A DNA stretch of 39,609 nucleotides from positions 1 through 39,609 of the forward strand of contig JAGVQB010000047.1 of the NCBI GenBank assembly GCA_020051955.1, in the 5' to 3' direction. The position numbers and the translations under genes were made by a program. The notes beneath the pieces were generated by a model, which worked only from the letters and a program-made list of their open reading frames with translations, was not told where the DNA came from and ran no database searches. The stretch comes from a bacterium (lineage in GTDB: Bacteria > Patescibacteriota > Patescibacteriia > UBA9934 > GWF2-40-263). Shown piece after piece: positions 37,537 through 39,609 of the stretch; positions within the stretch are counted from its first letter, which is position 1; every line of letters starts with the position of its first letter.

Positions 37537-37570
37537 TTTGGTGCCACTTGTGGCGAAAACGGAGGACGAC

Positions 37571-38890
37571 ATGGCGTTCATTCCAGCGCGTCAGCAACAG
37601 TTTCTGGACGTGAGGGTTACCCTCGGACGGGCAGTGACTCTGTGCGTGCCCCCAGCAGTGCGTGTTCAGGTTCTCGTGGAGACCGCGCCGTGCTCGAAGT
37701 TGTCGGACGCGAAGGTCGACACTCGGCTCGTGGTGGATCGCTCAAGTTCCATGGCGGAGCAAGCAGGTCAAGGCTTGACCAAGATTGCGTTGGCACAGCA
37801 GGCGCTCAAGGCGTTCTGCGACCAAATGCGATCGGGCGATCGAGTCCTCCTCGCAAGCTTCAACGAGCGTGGAAGCCTGGACGTACCCCATTCGCAAGCG
37901 GATATGTTCGGTCTTGAGAAGCACCGCCTTGCCAAGGCGATCGGACGCCTGCAAGCCAATGGCAATACTTTCATCAGCGAGGCGCTGGACTTCGCTCTGG
38001 ATCCCAACGCGGCGAGCGGAACTGTCCCCAGGGTCTTCCTGTTCACGGACGGCGAGTCGACGATAGATGTCGCAAGGGATCACGCGCGTCTGGTCGAGCT
38101 TGCTGATGTCGCGCGCGCTTCCAACGTCCCGCTTGCCATCTACGGCACTGGCATCCGGTACAACTGGAGCCTGCTCCAACAGCTGGCAATCCGCGCTGGC
38201 AACGGGTCCTTCTGCAAGCACGTCTCCAACGTCGCGGAGCTGGAGGGCCACCTGCTTGGCGAGCTCGCGTTCATGCGCGGCACAGCGATCGAACAGCTTC
38301 GCGTGTCAGGCTCGACCAAGAGCGGCGTCAACATCGTCAGCGTCACTGTGATGGCGCCGATGATTCGTGAGCTTCCCAACCGCGATGTCGAACACGAAGC
38401 CCCGGACTTCTTCATCCCGCGAATGTTCCAGGACTCGGCAGGTTCCCTGGATGTTCACCGAGGTCAGCAGTACCTCATCGAGATGGAGGTTGTGAGTCCA
38501 AAGCCAGGAACCCTGGATCTCATCAAGATCCTTTTCGGTGGCAAGATCCTGGCAACCCGGGTTCCACTCACCGAGTCCGTGGAGGTGCGAGCCACGTTCA
38601 CACAGGATCCTGGACAAGAGTCCCCTGTTGACCCTCGCGTGATGCAGGTCGTCACAATGATGGCCGGCGCCAAGGCGGCACATGCCGGAAAGTACGACCG
38701 TGCGAGTGACTTGTTCGCACGGGCTGGCGACCCAAGGACATCAGAGGCGATGAAGACGCTTCACCAGATGTCCGTCGGAAGAGGTCCAGATGAGGACATC
38801 AGACGTACGGGATGTACGTCAGTGGATGATTCCATTTGCACGTCGTTGGGACCAATTGATGCCCTGCGACGCGGACGAGGAGACAAGTGA
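37571..38890 (+). CDS. VWA (von Willebrand factor A) domain protein
   Basis: 439 aa; MIDAS VVDRSSSM (DxSxS) and FTDGES; SD GGAGG 5 nt before ATG at 37571. Confidence 0.88.
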   Translation: MAFIPARQQQFLDVRVTLGRAVTLCVPPAVRVQVLVETAPCSKLSDAKVDTRLVVDRSSSMAEQAGQGLTKIALAQQALKAFCDQMRSGDRVLLASFNERGSLDVPHSQADMFGLEKHRLAKAIGRLQANGNTFISEALDFALDPNAASGTVPRVFLFTDGESTIDVARDHARLVELADVARASNVPLAIYGTGIRYNWSLLQQLAIRAGNGSFCKHVSNVAELEGHLLGELAFMRGTAIEQLRVSGSTKSGVNIVSVTVMAPMIRELPNRDVEHEAPDFFIPRMFQDSAGSLDVHRGQQYLIEMEVVSPKPGTLDLIKILFGGKILATRVPLTESVEVRATFTQDPGQESPVDPRVMQVVTMMAGAKAAHAGKYDRASDLFARAGDPRTSEAMKTLHQMSVGRGPDEDIRRTGCTSVDDSICTSLGPIDALRRGRGDK

Positions 38891-39468
38891 TGCCGCAATG
38901 CCCCAACTGCAGTCGTGAGTACCCGCACGGCACGCTCGCGTGTATGGACTGTGCGGAGATGCTGGTCGTGGATCTTGTCCAAGACACTGACTCAGACGGT
39001 CTACAACAAGCAATCATACTGCGGCCAAGCACAGGACAAGTTGATCTGAACGAACCTCATCTCGACCTGCACGTCATCCACGTTGACGGCACTGACTTCG
39101 AGGAGGGTGTCTGGGTCGCTCGGGTGCCAATCGCGACATTGAGCAGACCTGTTCGCATCGGGCGACAGGATCTCGACCAGATTCCGCCAATCGTTCCAGA
39201 GATCGATCTAGGTTTCCTACTGGCGCAGTGTTCACCAGATGGAAAGTGGGTCGTGTCGCGCTTGCACGCGGCTCTGGAGCTGGACGAATTCGAGAATCCT
39301 GCCCTGCGTCAGGTTGGCATGGATCACAGTCTCACCTGGACATGCCATTCGGGCGAGAGGCACTACCACACGGTCGGATTCAGACACACTTCCGTTCTCT
39401 GGATCGGCGATGTGATCCTGCTGGGTCAGCCTGGCGGACGCAACGTGAAGATCAGAGTTCGAACGTAA
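38890..39468 (+). CDS. Zinc-ribbon plus FHA domain protein
   Basis: N-terminal CPNCSREYPHGTLACMDC; FHA-type RIGRQD...VVSRLHAALEL; start overlaps the VWA stop. Confidence 0.78.
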   Translation: MPQCPNCSREYPHGTLACMDCAEMLVVDLVQDTDSDGLQQAIILRPSTGQVDLNEPHLDLHVIHVDGTDFEEGVWVARVPIATLSRPVRIGRQDLDQIPPIVPEIDLGFLLAQCSPDGKWVVSRLHAALELDEFENPALRQVGMDHSLTWTCHSGERHYHTVGFRHTSVLWIGDVILLGQPGGRNVKIRVRT

Positions 39469-39474
39469 CGCGCT

Positions 39475-39500
39475 GCGAGCCCACCAACGGCTCGCTTTTT
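39475..39500 (+). terminator. Intrinsic terminator after the FHA gene
   Basis: GCGAGCC-caccaac-GGCTCGC followed by TTTTT. Confidence 0.9.
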
Positions 39501-39609
39501 ATATCCAATCAAAAATCGAGTTAATAGACTTTTTCCAGTTGGTAAAAAACAGTTTTCTTTGCTAGTGTTTGGCATATTCTTGAACTTACTTAGCTATGGC
39601 TACTAAAAA

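Noticed and set aside
37481-37570. N-terminal extension of the VWA ORF from TTG at 37481
   Set aside because: That start lies inside the inverted-repeat arm and upstream of the predicted promoter; ATG at 37571 has a GGAGG SD and begins a plausible domain.
37742-38683. Multiple antisense and alternate-frame ORFs in the VWA gene
   Set aside because: Expected in GC-rich DNA with few stop codons; no RBS or domain evidence.

Overview
The window reads as a compact bacterial chromosome segment. Gene content and the degenerate PriA suggest a Patescibacteria/CPR-like organism, but this is inference and was not tested. From left to right it contains: (i) an AT-rich type III restriction-modification operon on the minus strand (mod, a Shedu/DUF4263-like nuclease, res), enclosed by a long imperfect inverted repeat; (ii) a Xer-like tyrosine recombinase beside one end of that module; (iii) a four-gene surface-polysaccharide operon (flippase, GT4, GT2, O-antigen ligase-like); (iv) fmt, def, a PriA homologue lacking recognisable ATPase motifs, a MEMO1/LigB-like protein, a secreted repeat protein, and clpB preceded by a CIRCE/HrcA-type operator inside a consensus promoter; (v) wecG/tagA-like, gltX, a coiled-coil M23 peptidase and a small membrane protein; (vi) lysS, nucleotidyltransferase, NUDIX, alr and ftsQ with overlapping ends; (vii) greA, mrdA, mreD, mreC, mreB, a membrane protein, a DUF721/DciA-like protein and a UvrD-type helicase-nuclease; (viii) a GC-rich segment at about 37.0-39.5 kb with a small protein, a VWA protein and a zinc-ribbon/FHA protein, plus a 147-bp element bounded by perfect 25-bp inverted repeats. 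The strongest leads are the inverted-repeat-bounded R-M/Shedu module, the GC-rich VWA/FHA island with its inverted-repeat element, the apparently ATPase-dead PriA, and hairpin/U-tract leaders before greA, mreB and clpB. I saw no CRISPR array, rRNA or clear tRNA, but no covariance-model search could be run.
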